From Stichopus chloronotus (taxonomy: Eukaryota; Echinodermata; Holothuroidea; Aspidochirotida; Stichopodidae), in the NCBI GenBank assembly GCA_021234535.1, contig CM037838.1:20281009-20345008 (forward strand): a stretch of 64,000 bases of DNA. The letters are read 5' to 3'. How positions within the stretch are numbered: position 1 is the first letter of the stretch; every line of letters starts with the position of its first letter. Shown in pieces: positions 52,080-61,576 of this stretch. The notes below the pieces were generated by a model. It was not told the DNA's origin. It did not search any database and saw only the letters and a program-made list of their open reading frames with translations. The translations under genes and the position numbers were made by a program.

Positions 52080-52320
52080 TGATTGCTTGTGTCTGTAGAG
52101 CGTGTGAGAGAAAAATTGTAATTACTCTCATCGCAATAAACCGCCGGGCTATTAAAAATTGGAGTTGAACTAGGAAGAATAGAAACGATGTCCCCCGGTC
52201 GGCGTGATTTATGTAAGTTTCCTATTTCATTGCGATGTGTGTTCATGCGAGACAATGGGGTTTCACGTCACATTGTCAAGCCATCGTGAATCAATCAGGC
52301 TCATTTAGTCACAGGACTGC
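52080..52320. promoter_or_regulatory. Possible conserved non-coding block
   Basis: Unlike the surrounding intron, this stretch lacks homopolymers and TACAGTA words and has a richer, CpG-containing composition, with homeodomain-like cores (GTAATTACTC, GCAATAAACCGC, ATTAAAAATTGG) and CATTGCGATG. It is suggestive of an intronic enhancer, but only by composition. Confidence 0.25.
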
Positions 52321-52839
52321 ACCTTTTCTCTTTCTGCAAACAAATCCTTGTATTTCAATCGTTTTTATCATGCTTTGAATTTCGCACTGAAAGCAAACAG
52401 AATATTGCTTCTTCAAATATCTGTCTATACCTGGTGTTTTTTTTTTTTTTGCACATGTGTGCTCGCTACCTGAAAATCTTTGGCAGCTTTCATAACCTGC
52501 AGTAAGGATAGAGAGACAAATGTCATAAAATTAATTTTTATTGATCTTTGGATCTACGCTTGTGTAGCAAACTGCTGCAGACTTCAGCTGTATTATAGCT
52601 CCTTGTAGAGGCCCACAATACTCATCATTGGCAATATCTATATTAAAAAAAAAAACATCTGCCTTCAGCGGCATCTTCAAATGTGATCAAAAATGGCTTA
52701 GAATCTTTATTTTTCAAGTTTTCAACACTTTTAGGCAAAAACGTATCATTAATTGTGAGTAATTTTATCCAGAATTTGAATGCACACACTTTCTTTTCTG
52801 AAATAGAATAACCCCCCCACTTTTTGTTTAACCCATCAG

Positions 52840-52933
52840 GGAAACGAGACGTAACCAAGCTGCGGGAGGAACTCGTCAGATACGTTCTGTCTCAGCCGAA
52901 ACTTCCCATCTGGCCAAGTCTTCAACTAGCTAA
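52840..52933 (+). CDS. QSOX: QSOX exon 4: start of the second thioredoxin domain
   Basis: With the G left by exon 3 it encodes residues 137-167, GKRDVTKLREELVRYVLSQP KLPIWPSLQLA, and two bases of residue 168. This fits the QSOX segment GADVQTLRERLIDALE...WPP that links thioredoxin-1 to thioredoxin-2; the D-V-x-x-L-R and W-P positions line up. The acceptor CCCATCAG|GG is good. The donor AA|GTTAGA is weak, but it is the only GT that keeps the frame into exon 5. The codon completed across the junction makes N168-A-T, a second N-glycosylation sequon. Confidence 0.87.
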
Positions 52934-52999
52934 GTTAGAACCATTGCTATTTTTACCACATTTTTGGTTTTGGAGATAATCACAACGGTTGGATTGACA

Positions 53000-53052
53000 C
53001 ATGTGTATGTGTGTGTGTATGTGTGTGTATGTGTGGGTATGTGTATGTTTGT
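53000..53052 (+). repeat. (GT)n microsatellite
   Basis: An interrupted GT/GTAT run directly in front of an AGGTCA-type repeat unit. The same (GT)n-then-array order is seen at 56752-56795. Confidence 0.9.
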
Positions 53053-53240
53053 GATGCCTGCCTAGGCAACTTAATACCTCAAGAAGGGAAGCGTGGGCTT
53101 GGGCAGATATCACACTCGGTACATAGTTTGTCCCTCATTGTGTACAAGAACTCTATTGGTTTTTGGTGGAGGTCAAAGGTCATTTGGGATAAACGTGGTC
53201 AAAAAGTGGAAACCTGGTTACTTTGACACTTTGGGGTGAT
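53053..53240 (+). repeat. AGGTCA-type tandem repeat unit with perfect DR1
   Basis: Contains CCTCAAGAAGGGAAGCGTGG, TGTGTACAAGAACTCTATTG and GGTGGAGGTCAAAGGTCATT, the landmarks of the family. The DR1 AGGTCAAAGGTCA is at 53170-53182. Confidence 0.8.
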
Positions 53241-54296
53241 GTTTTTTGCATGAATGTGAAGTGGACTGGAAGAGAGTAAGAAAAAAAACAGAAAAAAAGC
53301 TTACAATGTATAGCTACACAAGACAGTCTGTCCAGGAAAAGAAATTAAATTCACAGGATTTACAGGGTTTGCTCTGTACTCGTGAGCACTTGACGACCTG
53401 CAATACCTACTATGTGGACGACATATTAATGCATCAGAGATGCCTGAAAAATGTGCCCATTTTTGGACCTGCAGACAGTCAAGTCTGCATTCAGATGAAA
53501 AATTGAGTCTGCCTGTCGAATTGCGCTCCTTTTTTTGCTTTGGTTCCCTTCCCCCATCATCATCATTCATCCCAGAAATGTAACATTGGATCAAGTGATA
53601 TCACTTCATTTTGTTGATCTCCATAAACAGTTTTCCCAAAACTCAGAGAAACAGTTCATCAGTGAATATAATTTGGAGAGAATTAAGGCTAAACTCAGAA
53701 GTGCTGTACTGCACAAAATGCTGAACTCGACGATGAAGACTTTTCCCCTTTTTGCCTAAACATGTATGCAAATGCCGAAAAACAAAATTTGTCAAATGCA
53801 GCTGTTTGGACACCGTCGAGTTTACAATTCATTGTTTGCTTATGTTGCAGCCACTGTGTTGAACATGACTCTAATCACCTTTATGTGAGGAACGGTTCAA
53901 TCTTTTATCGTGTGGAATAGAAATCACCACCGTCGATGTTGTTAAGGCAGTGAAGTAATCTGCCTCCAAATTGCCAGTGTTTTAAACCCCATCTTCTATC
54001 CTAGCCTCATTAGCTTTTAAATTGTGTGATTGCCATGGCGATCCATCAAGTGTGATCGTCGCCATGTCGCTCCGGCTGCTGTGGTACCGTACCCCTGTGA
54101 TGAATGCCATCCCAGGGGTGCACACCTCTAAAATTACTCCTGTGATGGATGTGCCGCTGCAGTGCTAAGAGAAATTGCTCACCCATGTCACTTACTGCTC
54201 CATAACAAAAGTAATAATAAACTGATGAAGCTAACTTACAAAAATGCATCTTCTTTGAGTCTTCTTAGTGGGTACATGTATGCTTGTCTAAATATG

Positions 54297-54530
54297 GCTA
54301 TATATATATATATATGGCTATATATATATATGGCTATATATATATATGTGGCTATATATATGGCTATATGGCTATATATATATATAAATATATATATGGC
54401 TATATATATGGCTATATATATATATATGGCTATATATATGTATATACGGCAATATAGGCTACATATATGCTATACACAGTATAGGCATATATAGGCTGTA
54501 CATAGGCTATATATAGGCTACACACACACT
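54297..54530 (+). repeat. GGC(TA)n minisatellite
   Basis: Repeats of GGCTATATATATATATAT with variable TA length, degrading to TAGGCTACATAT-type units after 54450. The Tyr-Ile-Tyr-Met frame over it is an artefact. Confidence 0.92.
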
Positions 54531-54689
54531 CAGTTTGTACACTCAGAGGACACAAAAGTTGGGACAGCTATCAAAAACAGCAAGCTATTAAAAATTTGTA
54601 GATCTTGTAGAAATGAAGTGCATGTTTTGGTTTTGATGATAAATGTAACATTTCCATTGATGCATGGCATGTATATGTGTACCTTAAAT

Positions 54690-55290
54690 ACATGTTTGAA
54701 TGTGCATGTTTGTGATACCGACCTTGTAAATGTGATATCTCAAGAAGGGACGCTTGGACAGATCTGATATTTGGCGTGTAGGTGTACCACATTGAGTACA
54801 AAACCCAATGGCTATTGATGTAAGTCAAATGTCATTTGAGCTCAAGAGGGCTCAGATGTTAAAAACCTTGTGAAAATTTTTAGCACAGAAGAGAAACTTG
54901 GGTGGGTCCAATGTATTGTATGTAGGTTTACTACATTGAGTACAAGAATGGGTCAAGGGTCATTTTTGATCAATAGTGGGCGAGTAGTAAAACCTTAAAC
55001 ATACAGTATCTCAAGTAAGAAAGCTTAGACATATTTCATATTTAGTAGGTTGGTATATCATATTGAGTATATGAACCCTATTGTTTTTGGTGTAGGTCAC
55101 AAGCCATTTTAGGTTGGCGGTCATGTTGTGAAAACCTTGCAACGGAATTTCTAAAGAACGGGGATCCTGCAATGAATTTGTTATGTTTTTTTGTTGGTGT
55201 ATCATAATGATTGTAAAAGCCCTGTCGTATTTGTTGGAAGCCATTTGGGTTGACAAGGGTACTGTAAATATGTGAAAACTATGTACATGT
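54690..55290 (+). repeat. Diverged AGGTCA-family tandem repeat, about 4 units
   Basis: Units share ATCTCAAGAAGGGA/ATCTCAAGTAAGAA, CATTGAGTACAA/TATTGAGTATATGAA, AACCCTATTGTTTTTGGTG and GTCATTTGAG-type landmarks, with a period near 150 bp. Most AGGTCA half-sites are mutated here, in contrast to 56880-58370. Confidence 0.75.
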
Positions 55291-56100
55291 GGAATTGTAA
55301 AACAGGAAAGTTGATATCTGGTAGATGTAGTACATCAGGTGTGCATGTGGAGTATATAATGCCTGTTTGTCATTATCCTAGTTTTAGTGGATATCACTGT
55401 GTATATTGCAATTTCTCAATTGGTGACAGTGTGTCAGATTCGTTAAAAGTGCTCATAATTTGTACATCACTGGAACCACAATGCATTTTTGCAATCTGAC
55501 TTAGGCCATACTTCCAGTGAGTTCATTATAACCACGTTTGGGTGAAAATAATTCACCTCTACTCGCACAATGCTTGGAGCCAGTTTTCTCTACATGGGAA
55601 CGCTGAAATATCTGTTTTTCAGTTAACAAACGTACCAGTGATTCTGGGGCACCTTCAGTGCATACCTACCCCACACTTTGATTGACCAAGGGATTTATCA
55701 GTCTTAATTTTCAGCATGCTGCCCTCCTATATGGTTGGTGGTGTAAAAGAAGTTTGAATGGCAAGAGAAAATGATGGTGAAGTTTCATCATAAGCAGGTG
55801 TAGGATCATAGAAGGGAGCACAGTGGCTTAAAATGAACATAGAGGAAGTACCTGGCAATGCTAGGAAACTTATTAAGCAAACATTTGTTGTACTTAGTCA
55901 AGCAACGTAGTCAATCTTAAAATATCCAAAGAAGGCTAGTGTTGGTATGTGTGCGTGTGTCCTTCAAACTCCACTCCCATCCCCCCTCCCCCCACCGGGC
56001 ATGTAGGATTATGGGTGATCAGGTCAGGTGGTGATAGCACACCCTTCATGACTTATGAGAAGTAGTTTCAGATATTGACTCTTCATTCTTTCTTTCGCAG

Positions 56101-56200
56101 CGCTACAGACGTAACCAATCTCCACAGCCACATGCAGGGTTTCGACCCTCCTGCAGTTTTTGTGATTTTCGAGGCTGAGAAGTCTGTCCTCGGAGCAGAG
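56101..56200 (+). CDS. QSOX: QSOX exon 5: thioredoxin-2 domain, first strand
   Basis: Completes residue 168 and encodes residues 169-201: ATDVTNLHSHMQGFDPPAVF, VIFEAEKSVLGAE. It corresponds to the QSOX segment L-x-x-I...EYLALIFEKGGSYLGRE; the IFE and S-x-LG-x-E positions line up. Acceptor CTTTCGCAG|C is good. The donor GAG|GTGAAG is moderate and gives a phase-0 join to exon 6, reading SVLGAE-VILDMS as in SYLGRE-VALDLS of human QSOX1. If the donor is skipped the frame continues for 15 codons (see 56201-56248). Confidence 0.87.
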
Positions 56201-56248
56201 GTGAAGGACTTCATCATGAACTTTTTAGAAAAGAAAATAAATGTGTGA
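56201..56248 (+). terminator. Candidate intronic polyadenylation extension of exon 5
   Basis: Read-through of the exon 5 donor adds VKDFIMNFLEKKINV and then TGA at 56246-56248. An AATAAA hexamer lies within it at 56236-56241, followed by GT-rich sequence (TGTGTGAAGTGTGC). A message cleaved about 15-30 bases downstream would encode a 216-residue secreted protein with thioredoxin-1 but no oxidase domain. This is inferred from sequence only, and AATAAA is common in AT-rich introns. Confidence 0.3.
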
Positions 56249-56751
56249 AGTGTGCACTAATTTGATGACTTAATCACAATGATAAATTCAGTGAAACCAA
56301 CCGCATAACAATTAGGCATGTACCTATTTAGGAAGGGGAAAAAAGTTTGAAAAATCATGAAAATCAGAGACATCTCCAAAAGTAATATACACTGTAATGT
56401 ATGTTAATAAAATGTACACATATAGACAGATAACAGAAAACAAACTATGTGCTGCAGTCTGTGTAGATACTATGTACACATATACACAGGGGACACAAAT
56501 GCTTTTAACCCCAACACTGACCCCTAGTTGGTATGCAACTTAACAAAAACTTAGGTGTATGGAATACATTAAACATGGAAGTAGGGTAAACAATTTTGCA
56601 GGTAACGACAGGATTAAATGGTAATAGCCTGATATGAAATCGAAAATCAAAGTAACTCTTTTCATCAAGCACATCTTACCTCATCTTAACATTCACGTTC
56701 ATGGATAAGGTATGTCCTTTTTGGTTTTGATGAAAAGAGAACTCATGATAG

Positions 56752-56795
56752 CATGTGTGCGTGTGTATGTGTGTGTGGGTGTGAGTGTGTTTGTA
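56752..56795 (+). repeat. (GT)n microsatellite
   Basis: An interrupted GT run (GTGTGCGTGTGTATGTGTGT) directly before the AGGTCA array. Confidence 0.9.
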
Positions 56796-56809
56796 GCACT
56801 CAGCTTGTC

Positions 56810-58370
56810 ATCACAATATCTCAAGAAGGGAAACTGAAAGTTCTCAAACTTGGGAACATAGATGTTCAATACTGAAAGGGAGAATGCTATTGTTTTTGGT
56901 GAGTGTGAACTGTCATCTGAGGTCACCAGAGGTCAAACACTAAAAATCTCGTTAATGCAATATCTCAAGTTAGGAATGATGGATTCTTTTGGTACTTGAT
57001 ATGTGGTCAGTAATTTTGAGAGGAAGAACTGTGGTGTTTTTGGTGGAGGTCAAAGGTTTTGTGAGGTCACCAGATGTCAAAATACTGAAAATGTTTTTAA
57101 CACAATATGCTGTACCATGATAGGAATGATGGATACTTTTTGTATTTTGTATGTGGGTTGGTGGATATTGAGAGGAAAGATCCTATTGTTTTGGTGGAGG
57201 TCAAAGGTTATCTGAGGTCACTAGAGGTCAACAGTGAGAATCTTGTTAACACAATATCTCAAGACAGAATCATGGAAACTTGATATTTAGTAAGTGAATG
57301 TATTTTATCAAGTAGAAGAAGCCTATTATTCTTTGGTGGAGGTCATAGTATTGTTATCTCAATATCTCAAGATACAAATCAAGGAAAATTTTTATGTATA
57401 AAATGTAAATGTATTACACCAAGTAGAAGAGGCCCATTGTTTTGAGAAGGTCAAAGGTTGTTTGAGGTCACTGGCGGTCAAGCACTGAAAATCTTGTGAA
57501 CACAATATCTCAGGATAGGAATCTTAGAAACTTTTGATACTTAGGACAAACTTTTGATACTTAGGACAATAATGCATTATATCAAATAGAAGAATCCCTA
57601 TTGTTTTTAGTGGAGGTCAAAGGTTACCCTGAGATTACCAGACATCAAGATAAGGTGATAACAGGGTATCTCAAGATATGATTCATGGAAACTTTTGATA
57701 CTTAGTATGTGAATGTGTCATATCAAGTAGGAGAACTACTTATTTACTCCACTTATTGGTGGAGTTCAAAGGTCATCTAGGGTCACCAGAGGTCAAAAGT
57801 TGAAAAATTTGTTATCACCATACAGTATGTGAGTCATGAAAACTTGTAATATGTAGCATGTCAATGCATTGTATCAAGGAGAAGAACGCTATTGTGGTTG
57901 GTGGAGGTCAAAGGTCACCTGGGATTACCAGAGGTCAAACATTGAAGACAGTATCTGCGCAATATCTCAAGGTAGGAATGATGGAAACTTTTGATACTTA
58001 GAACTATAATGCATTACATTAAGTTAAAAAACCCTATTTTTTGTGGAGGTCAAATGTGGTCTAAGGTTATCAGGGTCAACCACTGAAAACGTTATCCACA
58101 CAATATCTCAAGATAGGAATAATGAAAACCTTTGATACTTTATATGTGATTGTATTATATCAAGAAGAAAAAGCCTATTGTTTTCGGCAGAGGTGAAAGG
58201 TCATTTGGGCTCTGCAAGGGTCAAATTGTGAAAAACCAGTAAATGTGATATTTGAAGAATATCAGCTTGGACAGGTCAAATGTCTGGTATGTAGAGGTAC
58301 CTTATGGAGTACAAGAAGCCTAATGGTTTTGGTAGAGGTCAAAGGTTATTTGCATTGAGTGTAAGAAGTT
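56810..58370 (+). repeat. ~143-bp tandem array carrying AGGTCA direct repeats, about 11 units
   Basis: Units recur with the GGTGGAGGTCAAAGGT block near 56895, 57042, 57192, 57338, 57443, 57608, 57760, 57900, 58037, 58185 and 58330. Other landmarks are ACACAATATCTCAAGATAGGA, GGAAACTTTTGATACTTAG and ATCAAGTAGAAGAA, followed by CCTATTGTTTT. Perfect DR1 (AGGTCA-A-AGGTCA) is at 57905-57917. Perfect DR4 (AGGTCA-N4-AGGTCA) is at 56920-56935 and 57215-57230. One unit carries an extra 20-bp tandem duplication at 57530-57569. Confidence 0.92.
57530..57569 (+). repeat. Perfect 20-bp tandem duplication inside the array
   Basis: ACTTTTGATACTTAGGACAA occurs twice in direct succession, without a mismatch. 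Confidence 0.97.
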
Positions 58371-59815
58371 TTGTTACAGCTAAAAATTGGTGTCAACATT
58401 TCCTCACTATATTCAGTATGCCAGATTCAAAATATTCATAATTGACTCATCAAAACCACAATGCCTTTGTGCTGTCTGGTTCCTCAGGGTAATTCTTGTC
58501 ACACATTCTTCATTGCAAAACAATCTCCATTTGACCACAGTACTGGCTGGTGCTTTGTTTTTCCTAACTGCCCCTACAGTCAGTGTGCAGTACTACAGTA
58601 TCTCCATTACTGTAGCAAGCTCACTGGCACTGTTGCTCTGCAGTGCCTGTACTGTGTCTCCATGACCACAGTACTGTTTACTTTGCTTCTCCTAATTGCC
58701 ACTACAGTACATGTACAATATAGTCTTCATGACTATAGTACGTACTGGCACTTAGCTGCCACTAACTACCACGGTAATGCCTGTACTGTATATCCATGAC
58801 TGCATTACTTGTCTAGCTGCTCCATACTGCCATTTCAGTACCTGCGCATCATTATCTCTGTGACCAATGTACCGGCAGGCACATTTTGCTGCTCCTAACT
58901 GCCACTGTGGTACCTGTACAACATAATCTCCATGACTAAAGTACTTTTACGCAGCTGTAGGCGACTTAAGTGCCAAAGTTATTTTGTCATCTTGGTGTAC
59001 AGTACCTAATAGAAAGGTAGCACTAAAGAAAAACCCTACAGTAAGTCATTATACGTGCAGTTCAGTAATAGCAGAACAGGTTGGAGGGGTGTTTACGATG
59101 AACGGAACTGTACCGCCTCTTAATGCACTTTTCCTCCTACATCACCAGTCATCACGAGGAATCCTCAAGGGGAACCTGAATAGTCTTGCTGACATCTGAG
59201 TATTTATAGATGTAAAACTAAAACAAAACCTTTGCTTTGTAGACAGTGATTACAGGAATTCTTGCCAAGGGAAGGGTCTGGGAAGGGTTTCCAGGGCTGA
59301 ACATTAACTTTGAAAACAGCCTGCTCTGTGGGACAAGTAGCATTCAGAATTCACTCGTTGTGATAATGTTTAACTCGCCCTAAAATGGCAGTGAACAAAA
59401 ACAAGATAACAAGTTCTTTGGTAACTGAAAAATATGAGTTCCCTTGGTAAACACAGAAATTAAGGATAGCATTCAATTAATTGGAGACTACAGTTTGGTG
59501 GGGGCTGATGGGTCAGGGTTTTTCTTCTTTAGTTGATGGAGAATTAACCAAAGATGTGGAAAAGACAGGCGTGTCTAAATGACTGACTGGTATTAGAGAG
59601 AGCTTTAATGTAAGCGTGTGCTGTATCATAGCCACTTGGTAATCTGCATATTTGCATAAAATACATTTAACAGAGGTCTTTGGAGGCGGAGATGAAGTTC
59701 AGCAGCTGAATGTCTTAATGTTGTTATAAACTGACCATGCTCTTGCTGTATTTCTTTAGTATATTCGCTATCTTATTTTAAACCAGTGTGGAATTGCAAC
59801 ACACTGTTCTGTCCA

Positions 59816-60199
59816 TTTAAAGCTGGAATATGAATTGTACTGGCAATTGCCTGGTCGTCTACCTTTGTTCTTTGTCAGTGTTTCAGGTCAGAGAAAGTAG
59901 GGGAAAAGATCACCTGTCACAAAATCTGAAAGAGATCTATGCGCTCATCTTCCAGATATTTGAATATGAATACTTGTTTCGACATTTTTGTCGGCCCTAC
60001 AAAAGTCAGACCCTCCAAGAAAGAATAGCAGCCAGTCACCGTTGCTTGAAATCAAACAGATGAATGGGAATGGATATGAATATTCACGTAAGCAAAAGTG
60101 GGGCTTAAACAATTTTTTTTTTTTTTTGTAGTGGCTATGACACATTTTGCTGAATTTGACTTTCACTGACAAATTTTCAACTCATATTCCAGCTTAAAA
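59816..60199. mobile_element. 384-bp TIR element
   Basis: The left end TTTAAAGCTGGAATATGAAT is the inverted counterpart of the right end, which reads TTTTAAGCTGGAATATGAGT in reverse complement; identity continues for a few more bases. A T-run at about 60113-60128 lies in the interior. The 77-residue open frame at 59830-60063 is inside the element and shows no transposase motif. The TTAAA on each side may be part of the inverted repeat or a target duplication. Confidence 0.82.
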
Positions 60200-60987
60200 C
60201 AAATAAGTGGTGTATGAAGCACCATTGCCAAACTACCAAACGGTAAGAGGATAGAATTATAGTGATCATAATGATGTGGAACCGCTGTATCTAAGGATGA
60301 CACATTTCACCATCCATCTGACAACAGATCTCGTTTATAAGCGTCTATTGGAGTGTGGATCATTTTGGATCAAACTTGATCATGATCGTTTAGTCTCAGT
60401 TTATTGTCTTAATAGACAAAGAAGAGTTTTGATGCAAAAATACAAAAAAATAGGAAAGAAAAATTCAATTGTGTCTCTTTATTGTAAGAGAAATTGTCAC
60501 AGAGCACTGACCACTTATCTCTCCCAGTTCAGTAGGAACAGTTCCAACACCAGCTGCAATTTTTTTTTTTTTCCCCAAATGCCTGTATTTCTCAATAGCA
60601 GCGACTGTCTAAATGGTTTTATTTGCCCCGGTCGAAGGCTTTTAAACCTCATAGCCTTTTTTTTTTGTCTTTTGACATTTTCTGAATTGAACAAAAAGTA
60701 TTTATATATTTGCTTGTTTCATTGGATTAAATCTTGAGGTCAGGATACTGTATGGCCTTCAAGGTCCAATGGCCCGTCAGTTCTTGCGGCACTGCAAGAA
60801 CCGGTGGTCGTGCAACATATTAGTACCAATGGTAACAGCCACCTGTGACATTCCCTCGAGAGTTTTCCTCTCCCATACATGTGGTCGTGTGGTGAATCTC
60901 ATCTGAACGTTAGAGGCACATCTGCCATTTTGTTGGTAGAGTGCGTGGGTGTATGAAAGAATGCAGAACCAGTCTTACATGTCTCTG

Positions 60988-61029
60988 CAAGGGAAAATGG
61001 TGACTGAACAAGGGAAAATGGTGACTGAA
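60988..61029 (+). repeat. Perfect 21-bp tandem duplication
   Basis: CAAGGGAAAATGGTGACTGA plus A occurs twice in direct succession, without a mismatch. Confidence 0.97.
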
Positions 61030-61424
61030 ATATGTACTAATGAAAAGTTTCCCTGTTTACAGTTGTAGCAGAGTCAGAGGCAAAACGGGTTTGATGCGTA
61101 AAAGAGGAAAAAAAAATACATTGTGAGAGCCTCGCAGGAAAGTGTTGTGAAGTAGAACTTGGCAAAACAGGCCCTATGTGTTTAAATTCTTTTTACTTCA
61201 TTGCTTGATTTTCATAAAACTCCCAGTCAGATATTAAGCCTTGGTTGTTTTCAATTCACTTTCAAACAGTTTACTCTGGGAGGGAGTGAGAGTTTACTTG
61301 CTTATTTTTACTTGTAATTTTGTAAAACTAACGATTCAAGATTCAAGATTTTTTGTTCGGGGAGCATTTTGAAATCCTCACATGTTTACTTGCTTTCTTT
61401 TCTGTGTATGTACATGCATATTAG

Positions 61425-61576
61425 GTTATATTAGACATGTCTGAAATTGAAGACTTGGACAAGCAGATTCTTCGAGTCGTAGATCCCAACAAAACCCTCA
61501 GAGAGAAGTGGTCCGTGCCGCAGCAACCCTCGGTCTACGTGTGGACAGCGAACGGGGAACCTACTGCATTGATAGC
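61425..61576 (+). CDS. QSOX: QSOX exon 6: thioredoxin-2 domain core
   Basis: Encodes residues 202-251 and two bases of 252: VILDMSEIEDLDKQILRVVD, PNKTLREKWSVPQQPSVYVW, TANGEPTALI. This matches the QSOX stretch VALDLSQHKGVAVRRVLNTE...FGVTDFPSCYLL...GS. P236 in QQPSVYV sits at the cis-proline position. No active-site cysteine pair is present, as expected for the redox-inactive second thioredoxin domain. The true acceptor is GCATATTAG|GTT at 61424; the nearer TATTAG at about 61434 would lose VILD. The donor GC|GTAAGT is near-perfect. Confidence 0.92.

Larger units (their letters stand above)
38003..52839 (+). other. QSOX intron 3 (14,837 bp, phase 1)
   Basis: Starts GTAAGG and ends TTTAACCCATCAG. 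It contains one MITE family 1 copy, a single unit of the AGGTCAAAGGTCA repeat, a GGTACC palindrome block, a purine-skewed tandem region and a possibly conserved block near 52080-52320. A 12-base G-run is at 49354-49365. The frames at 41376-41720, 42836-43246 and 43742-44050 were read and not recognised. No nested gene is supported. Confidence 0.85.
52934..56100 (+). other. QSOX intron 4 (3,167 bp, phase 2)
   Basis: Starts GTTAGA and ends TTTCTTTCGCAG. Mostly repeats: a (GT)n tract and one long AGGTCA-repeat copy, a GGC(TA)n minisatellite and a four-unit relative of the AGGTCA array, all listed separately. The frames at 53246-53506 and 53535-53759 are unrecognised. Confidence 0.85.
56249..61424 (+). 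other. QSOX intron 5, remainder (intron is 56201-61424, 5,224 bp, phase 0)
   Basis: Ends CATGCATATTAG. The first third is the AGGTCA tandem array; then come TACAGTA-rich unique sequence around 58560-58960, a TIR element and a perfect 21-bp duplication. The repeated phrasing CTCC(A)TGACTACAGTAC...GGCAC...TAACTGCCAC at 58530-58930 looks like another decayed tandem repeat with a period near 95 bp. Confidence 0.75.

Noticed and set aside
54162..54494. 110-codon Tyr/Ile/Met-rich frame
   Set aside because: It is a translation of the GGC(TA)n minisatellite.
56810..58370. CRISPR-like array
   Set aside because: The units are ~143 bp, diverged along their whole length and have no unique spacers. It is a eukaryotic tandem repeat.
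59830..60063. 77-codon frame as an extra QSOX exon or a transposase
   Set aside because: It lies wholly inside a 384-bp TIR element, has no transposase motif, and the QSOX frame joins exon 5 to exon 6 without it.
61434..61440. Alternative acceptor TATTAG for QSOX exon 6
   Set aside because: It would remove the conserved V-I-L-D residues and break the phase-0 join from exon 5. The acceptor at 61424 restores the family pattern.
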